DNA of 64,000 bases, taken from assembly GCA_041746105.1 (NCBI GenBank), contig JBGTHP010000026.1, forward strand, positions 62,001-126,000, given 5' to 3'. The notes beneath the pieces are model-generated. The model did not search any database and had not been told where the DNA came from. It saw nothing but the letters and a program-made list of their open reading frames with translations. Numbering within the stretch: the stretch's first letter is position 1; each line of letters begins with the position of its first letter. This DNA comes from JBFHRE01 sp041746105 (GTDB lineage Bacteria; Actinomycetota; Acidimicrobiia; Spongiisociales; ZC4RG35). The position numbers and the translations under genes are program-made. This document shows, in pieces, positions 33,612 to 42,362 of this stretch.

Positions 33612-34283
33612 TCAAAACCCGGTCTTTTGTGACTGCCACGGCGGCGGAGAACCGGCAGCGAATTCCTCAACGGAGGGTCCGGCCAACCTGACCAGGCGAC
33701 GACGGCCCAGAGCGTATGTTGCGATCAGGAGACCGAGGAGCCCGGGCCAGCCGGTGCCGGCTCTGACCAGACCCAACGCCTCGGTTCGATCCGTGACGTA
33801 GAGCCAACCCTGAGCACTCGTGCGGACCGAGAAGAACCCGAACCACATCCAAGAGGTGAGCGTGTAGGCCGGGCGAACCCGATCGTGCCAGTACCACTCC
33901 AACGGCCATTGCCTCGTAACCCACGAAGACCAGGCGACGAGCGGACGGCGCGCCATGATCGACACCAGGATCGCGAGCGATGTGACCGATCCTGAGATGA
34001 TCCCGGGAAGGAAGTAATTGCGAGCGTCCCCCGATCTCAGCGCCAGACCTACCGCCAGCCCTGTCCCGAGCAGACCAGACAAGGCGTATTTGGCAGAACT
34101 TCCCCTCACCCATCTCCAGATGACGATTATCAAAGCGAGGCCGATGCCGGCGTATGAGGCGGGTTCGACGCCGGCGATGGCGTTGACCATCACGAAGACG
34201 AGCGGTGGCAAAACGCCGTCGGCGATGCCTCCTTTTCCGGAGACACTTGCCAGTTCGTCGAGAGCCTCTCTTATTATCGACAT
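33612..34283 (-). CDS. DUF3159 membrane protein
   Basis: 223 residues, with about six membrane spans. The sequence follows the actinobacterial DUF3159 pattern: GGIADGVLPPLVFVMVNAI, SGLLGTGLAVGLALRSGDARNYFLPGI, MARRPLVAW and the WHDRVRPAYTLTSWMWFGFFSVR block. Function unknown. It converges on the previous gene with one base between stops and is divergent from the FabH-like gene (36 bases). Confidence 0.9.
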   Translation of the reverse strand: MSIIREALDELASVSGKGGIADGVLPPLVFVMVNAIAGVEPASYAGIGLALIIVIWRWVRGSSAKYALSGLLGTGLAVGLALRSGDARNYFLPGIISGSVTSLAILVSIMARRPLVAWSSWVTRQWPLEWYWHDRVRPAYTLTSWMWFGFFSVRTSAQGWLYVTDRTEALGLVRAGTGWPGLLGLLIATYALGRRRLVRLAGPSVEEFAAGSPPPWQSQKTGF

Positions 34284-34319
34284 TGTTGGAATCTTATTGG
34301 AAGTCGAGATCTGTCAGGA

Positions 34320-35381
34320 GTGAGGATGGGAAGTGTCATAGTTGGAACCGGTATCGCTGAGCCGCCCAACGTTGTCACCAACGACGCCCTGAGTCGGATC
34401 ATGGATACCTCCCATGAGTGGATCCTCTCGAGGTCAGGGGTTGGGCAACGTCGGTTCGTCGATGAAGGGGTGACCACGTCCGACCTCGCAGTGGAGGCTG
34501 GCCGCAACGCCATGGCCGATGCAGGTCTCGAATCCGTCGATGTCGTGGTGACGGCGACGATGACGCCCGATCATCAGAATCCAGGGATTGCCGCTCTGGT
34601 CCAGGACAAGCTCGGGATGGGTCACATAGCGGCATTCGATCTGCGCCAGCAATGTTCTGGATTCCTCTACGGGCTCGATCTGGCCGACGCACTGATCAAG
34701 TCCGATCGAGCCGAATCCGTCCTGGTCGTCGGAGCCGAGGTGCATGCGGGTTATCTGCCGTGGGGCAACAGCTGGGATATCGCACTGGGTCGATCCGATC
34801 GCACCGTTGGGGATGATCAGTGGAAACTCAACACCGAGCACCGAGGGTGGAGCGTACTTTTTGGCGATGGTGCCGGCGCGATGGTCGTGCAACGCCGATC
34901 TGGCTCGAGCGGAATCATCGGGTCCAGCTTGCATTCGGACGGTTCGCTCTTCGGACTCATCCATGTCCCGGGCCTGGGTTTTGCAAGCCGGCCTTACGTG
35001 GATCAGACCCAGTTGGATCTCGCCCTCCACCTACCTGAAATGGATGGGTTGGGCCTGTACAAAAACGCTGTGCGGTTGATGCCTTCTGCGGTCCGTTCCG
35101 TCCTCGAACGCCATGGTCTCGAGGTTGCCGACATCGATGTCGTCATCGCCCATCAGGCGAACCTGAGGATCATCGACGGTGTACGCAAACAGTTGCACGT
35201 CGACGCGAGTGTGGTGCCCTCCAACATCGAACGATGGGCAAATACGACCTCCGGCACGCTTCCCATCCTCTATCACGAACTGAGGAGAGCCGGCGAAATC
35301 TTGGCCGGTGGGTTGACCTGTTTCACCGCTTTTGGTGCCGGCGCACATTGGGGTGCCCTTCTCTATCGCGAGGATACCTGA
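34320..35381 (+). CDS. 3-oxoacyl-ACP synthase III (FabH-like)
   Basis: 353 residues, thiolase fold. The catalytic triad is complete: Cys in DLRQQCSGFLYGL, His in IAHQANLRI and Asn in RWANTTSGTLP. FabH starts fatty-acid synthesis by condensing acyl-CoA with malonyl-ACP; longer members of this branch also make acyl-CoA-derived ketones or head-to-head condensations. The insert at ALGRSDRTVGDDQWKLNTEH is longer than in E. coli FabH. There is no ACP or FabD beside it, so a specialised role is possible. ATG/GTG region at 34320. Confidence 0.9.
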   Translation: MRMGSVIVGTGIAEPPNVVTNDALSRIMDTSHEWILSRSGVGQRRFVDEGVTTSDLAVEAGRNAMADAGLESVDVVVTATMTPDHQNPGIAALVQDKLGMGHIAAFDLRQQCSGFLYGLDLADALIKSDRAESVLVVGAEVHAGYLPWGNSWDIALGRSDRTVGDDQWKLNTEHRGWSVLFGDGAGAMVVQRRSGSSGIIGSSLHSDGSLFGLIHVPGLGFASRPYVDQTQLDLALHLPEMDGLGLYKNAVRLMPSAVRSVLERHGLEVADIDVVIAHQANLRIIDGVRKQLHVDASVVPSNIERWANTTSGTLPILYHELRRAGEILAGGLTCFTAFGAGAHWGALLYREDT

Positions 35382-35469
35382 GGACGAGGATTGGTCGAAC
35401 GGGCGATTGCGGCGGCTGATGCCAGTCGATCGAGATTGAGAGGATAGGGACGCTGACCAATCCAGTCGT

Positions 35470-35486
35470 CTCAGCTACCGGCTGAG
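35470..35486. other. Small hairpin between convergent genes
   Basis: CTCAGC and GCTGAG pair across the five-base loop TACCG, in the 110-base convergent gap between the FabH-like and GntR genes. No T-run on either side, so a terminator role is only suggested by position. Confidence 0.25.
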
Positions 35487-35491
35487 TCCGT

Positions 35492-36142
35492 CTACCCCTG
35501 GTGAGCTTCTTTGACTAGGCGCGCCGTGGTCGCGAGATGCAACCTCAAGTCTTCCGCGGCCTGGGCGTTGTCCCCGCCGGCCAGCGCCTCGAGGACGCTG
35601 CGATGCTCAAGGTCTGCCCCGTCGTGGCGAAAAGCGAGGGCGAGGCGTTGATAGCGTTCTGCATGCTTCCAGAGGACGTCGATCATGTAGGGCATCCAGC
35701 TGGAGTCGGTCCGCGTGTAGAGGGCGAAATGGTATTGGCGGTGCAACGTCATCACCAGGTCCAAGTCATTTGCCTTAACGGCTTCTCTCATTCGATCCAG
35801 CAACTCGGTGAGCGCCACGACCTCGTCGGGATCGAGCGGGCGAGCATGCTTCACGACTTCGGTCTCGAGCAGCATCCGCAACGAGTAGAGGTCCTCCATG
35901 TCCCCGAGCGAGAGGGGGGTAACCCTCGCTCCCCGGTTGGGAATAGTTTCGACGAGTCGCTCGGCTTCCAGGATCCTGAGAGCCTCCCGTACCGGGATGA
36001 GGCTTGCCCCGGACTCGTCGGCCAGCATGTGCACCGGGAGTCGGGAGCCAGGTGCGTAGTCACCAGAGAGGATGCGCCGACGGGTGAGCGTCAGAACTTG
36101 ATCGACGAGGCTCGACGCCCCATCGACGCGCTGGGTTGTCAT
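35492..36142 (-). CDS. GntR-family regulator, FadR/FCD type
   Basis: 216 residues. Winged helix at about 10-75 (VDQVLTLTRRRILSGDYAPGSRLPVHMLADESGASLIPVREALRILEAERLVETIPNRGARV) and an all-helical FCD ligand domain with the metal/ligand residues D...R...H (LYSLRMLLETEVVKHA, TLHRQYHFALY, HRSVLEAL). FCD members respond to carboxylates or small metabolites. ATG 36142. It faces the LacI gene across 258 bases and marks the left border of the catabolic island. Confidence 0.93.
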   Translation of the reverse strand: MTTQRVDGASSLVDQVLTLTRRRILSGDYAPGSRLPVHMLADESGASLIPVREALRILEAERLVETIPNRGARVTPLSLGDMEDLYSLRMLLETEVVKHARPLDPDEVVALTELLDRMREAVKANDLDLVMTLHRQYHFALYTRTDSSWMPYMIDVLWKHAERYQRLALAFRHDGADLEHRSVLEALAGGDNAQAAEDLRLHLATTARLVKEAHQG

Positions 36143-36400
36143 GGATCGGCTCCTTCGGACTCCTGGATAGCGGACACCCGTGCCGGCCACGAGCGCGGAG
36201 TGCCGCGTTTTGGTGAATGGAAATGTTAGACGCAGGCGGCGAGCGACGGAAGTCGGTAGGACTCGAATCACTTGACAAATTGACACCTCAACGACCAATC
36301 TGCGCGGGGTAAACGTTTACATCCTGCCGGTGGCCCACCACCAGCCGAGCTGGACATAGGAAGCTCCCTCGAGGGCGTTCAACATAGACAGGTCACGGCT
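36143..36400. promoter_or_regulatory. Divergent control region of gntR and lacI-type genes with LacI operator
   Basis: The perfect 12-bp palindrome GTAAACGTTTAC at 36309-36320 has the A-A-C-G-T-T core typical of LacI-family operators and lies 80 bases before the LacI-type gene, so autoregulation is likely. Two TTGACA hexamers, at 36272-36277 and 36280-36285, form a direct repeat; the first could be a -35, but the -10 (CAATCT near 36297) is poor. No other structure stands out. Confidence 0.65.
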
Positions 36401-37516
36401 ATGAAACATCCCGCGTCGCGACGGCCGACCGTGTCGATACGGACCGTGGCCGAGGCGGCCGGTGTGTCCACGGCGACCGTGTCCAGGGTTCTGTCTCAGG
36501 CCGATCATCCGGTTAGTGATTCGACGCGGGAGCGGGTCCTGGAGGCCGCAGCCAGCCTCAAGTTTCGTCCCAGTCACGTGGCGCGGAGCCTTGTGACCTC
36601 TCGCACCCGAACCATCGGTGCCATCGTCCACGACGTCGCCGATCCCTACTTCGGCGAGATCCTGCGCGGATTGGAGGACACCTTCCACGCCGGCGGATAC
36701 CAGCTGGTGGCTTGCAGCTCTGACCGTGACCCCGTACGGGAGCTCGGATATGTGGAACATCTCCTCGCCCAACGGGTGGATGGCATCGTGTTTGTCGGCG
36801 GCGGGATCGAGGACGAGGCATACGGGCACAAGCTCGAAAGCCTTCTTGACGAGTATCGAGACGGCGGTGGCGTGGTCGTCCTGCTTGCGCCGAACGCATA
36901 CGACGCACCTGCAGTTGTCTCGAATAATGAGATGGGCTCGGTCAGCATGACCGAGTACCTGATCGGGTTGGGACACCGCAGGATCGGGTTCGTGGGTGGC
37001 CCTTCGACGGTGAGAACGAGCGCGGTCCGCCAGTCCGGGTACCAAAGCGCGATGCAACGGGCTGGCCTGTTCGATCCCATCCTCATGGAGTCGGGCGAAT
37101 TCACGATGGAGGGTGGGGCGCAGGCTGCAGCCACGCTGCTGGCACGCGATAGTGAGATGAGCGCCATATTCGCAATGAACGACATCATGGCCCTAGGTGC
37201 GCTCAAGCACCTCGCGGGGGTGGGGGTGAATGTCCCAGACCAGATCTCGGTCGCCGGCTTCGACGACATTCAAATCGCGGAGTTTGTCCGACCTGGCCTC
37301 TCGACTGTCTCGGTCGGGACATTCGGGCTGGGGGAGGCGGGAGCCCGCCTCGCGATGCGGCTTCTCACCGGCCGGTCGGGATCGACGACGGTCCTTCCAG
37401 TTGAATTGGTGATCCGGGGTTCGACCGCGCCGCCGCCGGGCGGGTTGGATAGACGGCGTGCCATGAGGCCGGGAGCCAAAGATCTTGGCCAAGGGAACGA
37501 AGAGGAGAGGTCTTGA
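36401..37516 (+). CDS. LacI-family transcriptional regulator
   Basis: 371 residues. N-terminal HTH (SIRTVAEAAGVSTATVSRVLSQADHPVSDSTRERVLEAAASLKFRPSHVARSL) and a periplasmic-binding-protein-like sensor domain (TIGAIVHDVADPYFGEILRGLE, IGFVGGPST, AIFAMNDIMALGAL, SVAGFDD). Members usually repress sugar or nucleoside catabolism and are released by the substrate. An operator-like palindrome precedes it. The stop overlaps the TTG of the LLM oxidoreductase, so the regulator is the first cistron of the long operon it may control. Confidence 0.94.
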   Translation: MKHPASRRPTVSIRTVAEAAGVSTATVSRVLSQADHPVSDSTRERVLEAAASLKFRPSHVARSLVTSRTRTIGAIVHDVADPYFGEILRGLEDTFHAGGYQLVACSSDRDPVRELGYVEHLLAQRVDGIVFVGGGIEDEAYGHKLESLLDEYRDGGGVVVLLAPNAYDAPAVVSNNEMGSVSMTEYLIGLGHRRIGFVGGPSTVRTSAVRQSGYQSAMQRAGLFDPILMESGEFTMEGGAQAAATLLARDSEMSAIFAMNDIMALGALKHLAGVGVNVPDQISVAGFDDIQIAEFVRPGLSTVSVGTFGLGEAGARLAMRLLTGRSGSTTVLPVELVIRGSTAPPPGGLDRRRAMRPGAKDLGQGNEEERS

Positions 37517-38508
37517 CCGAGATCGAGGTTGGAGTGTTTCTGCCGACCTTCGTCTATGACGAAGGCAGGACCGGTGGAGAGATCGCGGCTTTTGCCACCC
37601 ACGCCGAAGACATCGGGTTGGCATCGCTGTGGGCCACCGACCACCTCCTCCATGGCAGCCTGTTCTACGCGGTGCCGTGGCTCGAACCTCTTGTCGCACT
37701 CACATATGCCGCTGCCGTGACTCGTACGGTGGATCTGGGCACCTCGGTGCTCGTCATGCCTACCCGTCCTCCGGTGCTTCTCGCCAAGCAGATCTCTACT
37801 CTTCAGGCGTTGAGCGGGGAGCGGTTCATCCTCGGTGTCGGGACGGGGTGGGACGAGCGAGAATTCACGGCGGCCGGAACCGAGAAGCGATATCGCGGGG
37901 TCGAGACCGACGAAGGTATCGACATCGTGTCCGGCCTTTTGACGGGTGATTCTCTGGACTATGTCGGCCGTCGGACCCGATTGGACGGTGTTTCGATCGC
38001 GCCTGCGATGAAGGCTCCGCTGCGGTTGTGGGTGGGTGGTGGCAGGCAGGTGGCCCACAGCAACTCCCCCGAACGGCCGGAGATGTCAAAGCGAGTGTTG
38101 GAGCGGATCGGGCGTGCCGATGGCTGGATTGCACGCCCGACGTCCACGCCCGACCAAATCCGGCTCGATCTCGCAGACATCGCATCCCACTTCGCCCAGA
38201 TAGGCCGTGATCTCTCTGCTCTCACGCTCGCCCACGAAAACTTCATCCACCTCGTCGATACCGATGATCCTGGCGAGGCAAGAGCAGAGCAGAAGAGCGC
38301 CTTTACGAAGATCATGGGCGATAGGAGACCTTTCGAGTACTTCGATCAGGTGTACCTGACGGGTACGACCAAAGAGATAATCGAAAAAATCCAGCTGAGA
38401 GCTGCAGCAGGTATTCGCCATTTCATCTTTCACACACTGGGACCGTCTCTCCATCAGCTCGACTTGTGGGCCGAGACACTCCTTCCAAACATCCGAGGTG
38501 TGCGGTGA
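37513..38508 (+). CDS. LLM-class flavin/F420-dependent oxidoreductase
   Basis: 331 residues, luciferase-like TIM barrel. Features: VGVFLPTF at the first strand, ASLWATDHLL, LGTSVLVMPTRPPVLLAKQISTLQALSGERFILGVGTGWDEREF and a late DGWI segment. In actinobacteria these enzymes use F420 or FMN to oxidise or reduce a wide range of compounds; the cofactor cannot be decided here. TTG start at 37513, with GAGGAGAGG immediately upstream, overlapping the LacI stop by four bases. Confidence 0.9.
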   Translation: MTEIEVGVFLPTFVYDEGRTGGEIAAFATHAEDIGLASLWATDHLLHGSLFYAVPWLEPLVALTYAAAVTRTVDLGTSVLVMPTRPPVLLAKQISTLQALSGERFILGVGTGWDEREFTAAGTEKRYRGVETDEGIDIVSGLLTGDSLDYVGRRTRLDGVSIAPAMKAPLRLWVGGGRQVAHSNSPERPEMSKRVLERIGRADGWIARPTSTPDQIRLDLADIASHFAQIGRDLSALTLAHENFIHLVDTDDPGEARAEQKSAFTKIMGDRRPFEYFDQVYLTGTTKEIIEKIQLRAAAGIRHFIFHTLGPSLHQLDLWAETLLPNIRGVR

Positions 38509-39875
38509 GCGCTCCTGGAGTTGTCGGGACTTTGGCGGAGATCCAGCAGCAGATCTCGGCAGAAGGCATCGAACTCGTGCGGTTCGAAACGCCCGATCTG
38601 AATGGAGTGTCTCGAGGCAAGAGTGTCGCGGCCGAGCAGTTTGCCAAGTATGTCGAGAGTGGGTTGGCGCTGGTGAGCGACATCTACTGCTGGGACCATG
38701 AGTGCCATCTGGCCACCGGGACCGGGTTCGGCGAGGACCTCGTGTTCGCTGACCTGACCATGCGCCCGGACCTCTCGACCTTCCGGGTTCTTCCACACGC
38801 CCCTGGTCAGGCGCGGGTCATCTGCGATGTCGAATACTCGGATGGCCGGCCGGTCGAGGCGAGCCCGCGGCGGGTACTCTCGCAACTCGTCGATCGTGCG
38901 GCGACTCTCGGTTATACGGCCCGGATGCAAGGTGAATACGAGTTCTATCTGGTCGATCCCGAGACCCGCCAGCCACCGTTCGGTGGCACCGATATCACTA
39001 CCACACTGACCAATCAGCGGTTGCCGGTCCTCATGCGGCTGATTCGCGACTTGCGTGCGCTCGGGCTTGCACCGACGACACTCAATCAGGAGTGGGGTCC
39101 GACCCAGTACGAGCTCAACTTCGACCCAGGTGACGGAGTGGACGCAGGTGATATGGCTTTCACCTACAAGACATACGCCAAGGACATCGCTGCGGTTGAC
39201 GGTTATCTGCTCAGTTTCATGACAAAGCCCTGGACGGAGCGAAGCGGCTCGAGCTGTCATGTTCACATGAGCTTGTATGCCGACGGAGCAAACGTCTTCG
39301 CCGACCCTCGTGGCCCGGACGGCCTCGCGCCCTCGTTCTGGTGGGCGGTCGGTGGGCAGCTGGCGCATGCCCGTGCCTTGAGCGCTTTCTTCGCCCCAAC
39401 CACGAACTGCTCGAAACGTTTCCGAAAAGGCACTTACGCTCCCGCCAGCATAAGTTGGGGATTCGAGAACCGGTCGGTCGCCGTGAGGGTGAAGTCTTGG
39501 CGGAATGAGCACACGCACATCGAAAACCGTCTCGGCTGCGGATCGTCCAATCCGTATCTCGTCATGGCAGGGATGCTCGCCGCCATGCTCGACGGGATCG
39601 AACACCGGATCGACCCGCCCGAGCCAATCCGGACGAATGCCTACCACCGCGATGATCTCGACCTGGTGCCGGGGACTCTTGAGGAGGCATTGGAGCACCT
39701 TGACGCAGACACCCCGCTTCGGTCGTACTTCCATCCCGAGTTCTTGACCGCTTACGGGGCGTTGAAGCGTCACGAGATCGACAAGGCTCGGAACGCCAAT
39801 CCGGCGTACGGGACTCCGGAATGGCACGACAATGTCACCGCCTGGGAGCGTGACCAGTTCATGGTCTTCGGATGA
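38505..39875 (+). CDS. Glutamine synthetase-like gamma-glutamyl ligase (PuuA/FluG type)
   Basis: 456 residues, type I/III glutamine synthetase fold. ATP and metal blocks GEYEFYLVD, TTLNQEWGPTQYELNF, SSCHVHMSLY and the SKRFRKGTYAPASISWGFENRSVAVRV segment are conserved. The N-terminus (FETPDLNGVSRGKSVAAEQFAKYV) resembles PuuA-like rather than housekeeping GlnA enzymes, and the adenylylation-site loop is absent. With a gamma-glutamyl hydrolase gene overlapping its end it probably ligates glutamate onto an amine at the start of a catabolic route. Confidence 0.9.
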   Translation: MSAPGVVGTLAEIQQQISAEGIELVRFETPDLNGVSRGKSVAAEQFAKYVESGLALVSDIYCWDHECHLATGTGFGEDLVFADLTMRPDLSTFRVLPHAPGQARVICDVEYSDGRPVEASPRRVLSQLVDRAATLGYTARMQGEYEFYLVDPETRQPPFGGTDITTTLTNQRLPVLMRLIRDLRALGLAPTTLNQEWGPTQYELNFDPGDGVDAGDMAFTYKTYAKDIAAVDGYLLSFMTKPWTERSGSSCHVHMSLYADGANVFADPRGPDGLAPSFWWAVGGQLAHARALSAFFAPTTNCSKRFRKGTYAPASISWGFENRSVAVRVKSWRNEHTHIENRLGCGSSNPYLVMAGMLAAMLDGIEHRIDPPEPIRTNAYHRDDLDLVPGTLEEALEHLDADTPLRSYFHPEFLTAYGALKRHEIDKARNANPAYGTPEWHDNVTAWERDQFMVFG

Positions 39876-40564
39876 GCCCCCGACGCCCGCGCATCGCCGT
39901 TGTCTGTCACCGCCGCGAGTCTGCGTCGGTGCTGGGACGGCACGTAGCGGCTGTTGTACCCGAGTCCTACCTAGATCATGTGTGCGACGCCGGTGGCGAT
40001 CCGATCTTGATCTGGCCGGGAATGCCGAAGGCACCTCTCGATATCGTGGACGGTGTGTTGTTGATCGGCGGCGGAGACATCCACCCGACGCGATTCGGAT
40101 CCCCTGACACCGGGGATTCGGTTGATCTGAGGAGGGACTCCATGGAGGTCGGGATCGTGGCGGACTGTCAGGCTCGTTCGATCCCGTTGCTTGGGGTGTG
40201 TCGCGGAGCGCAAGCCATCAATGTTGCGCTCGGTGGCACGCTCACGCGAGTGGCTGACCACCGCCAGTCTCACCCACTTTCTTTGCCGCACCACAAGGTG
40301 GAGATCGCCGAAGGTTCGCGCCTGGCGACACTCATTGGATCCGAGACCGTGGAGGTCAACTCCTTCCACAACTGGGCGGTCGACCGTCTGGGTCACGATC
40401 TGGTGGTAGTGGCCCGCGACCCCGATGGGACGATCGAATCGATCGAGTTCACCGGTGAGTCGTGGTGGTGCATGGGGATCCAGTGGCATGCCGAATTGCT
40501 GGTTGCCGGCCACGGTCGTGCGCTCTTCCGCGGGTTGGTGCAGGCAGCACTGGAGGAAGGATGA
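39872..40564 (+). CDS. Gamma-glutamyl-GABA hydrolase-like class I amidotransferase (PuuD type)
   Basis: 230 residues, peptidase C26 family. The nucleophile C110 lies in LLGVCRGAQAINVALGG; the catalytic His is in GIQWHAE. GGGDIHP and NSFHNWAVD are family blocks. PuuD removes the gamma-glutamyl group at the end of the putrescine route; here it should release the glutamylated product of the neighbouring pathway. ATG overlaps the ligase stop by four bases and its own stop overlaps the next ATG. Confidence 0.92.
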   Translation: MSPRRPRIAVVCHRRESASVLGRHVAAVVPESYLDHVCDAGGDPILIWPGMPKAPLDIVDGVLLIGGGDIHPTRFGSPDTGDSVDLRRDSMEVGIVADCQARSIPLLGVCRGAQAINVALGGTLTRVADHRQSHPLSLPHHKVEIAEGSRLATLIGSETVEVNSFHNWAVDRLGHDLVVVARDPDGTIESIEFTGESWWCMGIQWHAELLVAGHGRALFRGLVQAALEEG

Positions 40565-41202
40565 CGGGGACCGGCTTCCCGCTCCGACCGGCGAGTCAGG
40601 GCCTCGTGGTGGTCGACATGCAGAACGATTTCGTTCGCCAAGGCGCTCCACAGGAGGTAACGGATGCCCGCGCCATCGTGCCCGCCGTCCAGCGACTTCT
40701 CGAGGCTTTCCGAAGGGGTGGGCGACCGGTGTTCTTCACTCGCTTCATTGCCGGCCCGTCCCGAACGCTGATGTGGGCGTTCTCGCCGGAATGCGCGGAC
40801 GAGATGAAGTCGTGTTGGCTGGGACACCAACGGCAGTACGGGGACCGGGCAAATCTGCAGGAAGGCCCGGCAGTGATTGACGAGCTCACACCGCGTCAAG
40901 GAGAGCCCGTCATCGACAAGTTCGGCTACAGCGCATTCTTCAACACGAACCTGGCCGATGCGCTCCGGGCGAACGCGGTTGAGCAGGTGGTGGTGGTCGG
41001 GACGGTCACGCAGATCTGTGTCGAGGACACCGTGCGCAATGGCTTCCACTTCGGTCTCGAAATGGTGGTGGTCGAAGATGGGGTGGCGTCGTTCGATGCT
41101 GATCTCCACGCGGCGAGCTTGCGAGGAATGTCCATGAAATACGCCCTCGTGGTCGAGTCCGAGAAGGTTCTCGAGGGCCTTGCACAGGTGGAGGGACGAT
41201 GA
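40561..41202 (+). CDS. Isochorismatase-like cysteine hydrolase
   Basis: 213 residues. The catalytic triad D19 (VVVDMQNDF), K120 (VIDKFGYSAFF) and C153 (TQICVEDT) identifies an amidohydrolase of the isochorismatase/nicotinamidase superfamily. True isochorismatase lacks the cysteine, so an amide or ureido substrate (N-carbamoyl compound, biuret, nicotinamide, formamide) is more likely. ATG at 40561 follows GGAAGG. Embedded in the operon with four-base overlaps on both sides. Confidence 0.92.
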   Translation: MTGTGFPLRPASQGLVVVDMQNDFVRQGAPQEVTDARAIVPAVQRLLEAFRRGGRPVFFTRFIAGPSRTLMWAFSPECADEMKSCWLGHQRQYGDRANLQEGPAVIDELTPRQGEPVIDKFGYSAFFNTNLADALRANAVEQVVVVGTVTQICVEDTVRNGFHFGLEMVVVEDGVASFDADLHAASLRGMSMKYALVVESEKVLEGLAQVEGR

Positions 41203-42362
41203 CGAGCGTGCGTTTGCCGACTGACCAGGGCGAGATAAAGGTCTACGAACTGGGACCGCCGGGTGAGTTCGCCCGTCCGACCGCGCCTATCACAAGTCGG
41301 AGGGCGTTCGCTGCTGCGCATGTCGTTGCTGATCCCCTCGCCGACAACAGCCCTGGTTCAGGTGCTCGCCTCGATTGGGACGCCACTCTGGCCTTTCGGC
41401 GGCATCTTTGGTCATATGGCCTCGCTGTTGCCGAAGCGATGGACACGGCCCAGCGGGGGATGGGACTGGAATGGTCGGTCGTCCGCGAGCTCGTCACGAG
41501 GTCGCTGGCCGAGGCTGCCGCCGAAGGCGGCGACATCGCATGCGGTGCCGGGACCGATCAGCTTCCAGCCCTCGGCGTGTCCCTCGACGAGATCGTCGGA
41601 GCGTACGAGGAGCAGATCGACCTCGTTGAGGGGAATGGTGGTCAAGCAGTCGTAATGGCGAGTCGCCAACTGGCCGCGGTGGCGAGGAGCGCCGACGATT
41701 TCCACGAGGTCTATCGTCGGGTGTTATCACAGGTATCCCGACCCGTGATCATCCATTGGCTGGGCGAGATGTTCGATCCGGCGCTCGCCGGGTACTGGGG
41801 TGGAGCAGATCTCGACACTGCAACCGACCACTTCCTCGATATCCTCCGCGAGAACGCGTCCCACATCGACGGCGTGAAGATCTCTCTCCTTGATCGGATG
41901 CGAGAAGTGGACCTCAGACGGCGCTTGCCCGAAGGGATGCGCCTCTACACCGGCGACGACTTTGACTACCCGGAGATGATCCTTGGTGAGGGTGCCGCCC
42001 ACAGTCACGCGTTTCTCGGTGCTTTTGACCTGATCGCTCCCGCAGCATCCGCAGCTCTGCAAGCACTCGACCAGGGCGATGCGAGGCGCTTCGAAGAGAT
42101 ATTGGCGCCCACGGTGCCACTCTCCCGGCACGTGTTTTCGACGCCGACCTACTACTACAAGACGGGCATCGTGTTCATGGCATACCTCAACGGTCATCAG
42201 AACCACTTCCGAATGGTCAATGGCCTAGAGAGTGCCCGCCCGGTTGTTCATCTCGCTCGCCAGTTCGTCCTCGCCGACCGGGCGGGGCTTCTGGTCGATC
42301 CCGAAGCGGCCGCGTCCCGGATGGCTGCAGTTCTCGCGCTTGCCGGTATCGAACAGGCATGA
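41199..42362 (+). CDS. DUF993 dihydrodipicolinate synthase-like protein
   Basis: 387 residues. It follows the DUF993 family, annotated as dihydrodipicolinate synthase-like aldolases: RLDWDATLAFRRHLWSYGLAVAEAMDTAQRGMGL at the start, RPVIIHWLGEMFDPALAGYWG in the middle and HIDGVKISLLDRMREVDLRRRLPEGMRLYTGDDFDYPEMI, whose Lys in GVKIS could be the Schiff-base lysine. Reaction unknown; DUF993 genes often sit with sugar or inositol-type dehydrogenases, as here. ATG overlaps the upstream stop by four bases. Confidence 0.85.
   Translation: MTSVRLPTDQGEIKVYELGPPGEFARPTAPITSRRAFAAAHVVADPLADNSPGSGARLDWDATLAFRRHLWSYGLAVAEAMDTAQRGMGLEWSVVRELVTRSLAEAAAEGGDIACGAGTDQLPALGVSLDEIVGAYEEQIDLVEGNGGQAVVMASRQLAAVARSADDFHEVYRRVLSQVSRPVIIHWLGEMFDPALAGYWGGADLDTATDHFLDILRENASHIDGVKISLLDRMREVDLRRRLPEGMRLYTGDDFDYPEMILGEGAAHSHAFLGAFDLIAPAASAALQALDQGDARRFEEILAPTVPLSRHVFSTPTYYYKTGIVFMAYLNGHQNHFRMVNGLESARPVVHLARQFVLADRAGLLVDPEAAASRMAAVLALAGIEQA

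Noticed and set aside
10518..35486. AGCTACCGGCTGAG found at about 10520 and again at about 35473
   Set aside because: A single 14-base match in 64 kb of G+C-rich sequence is expected by chance, and one copy spans a stop codon.
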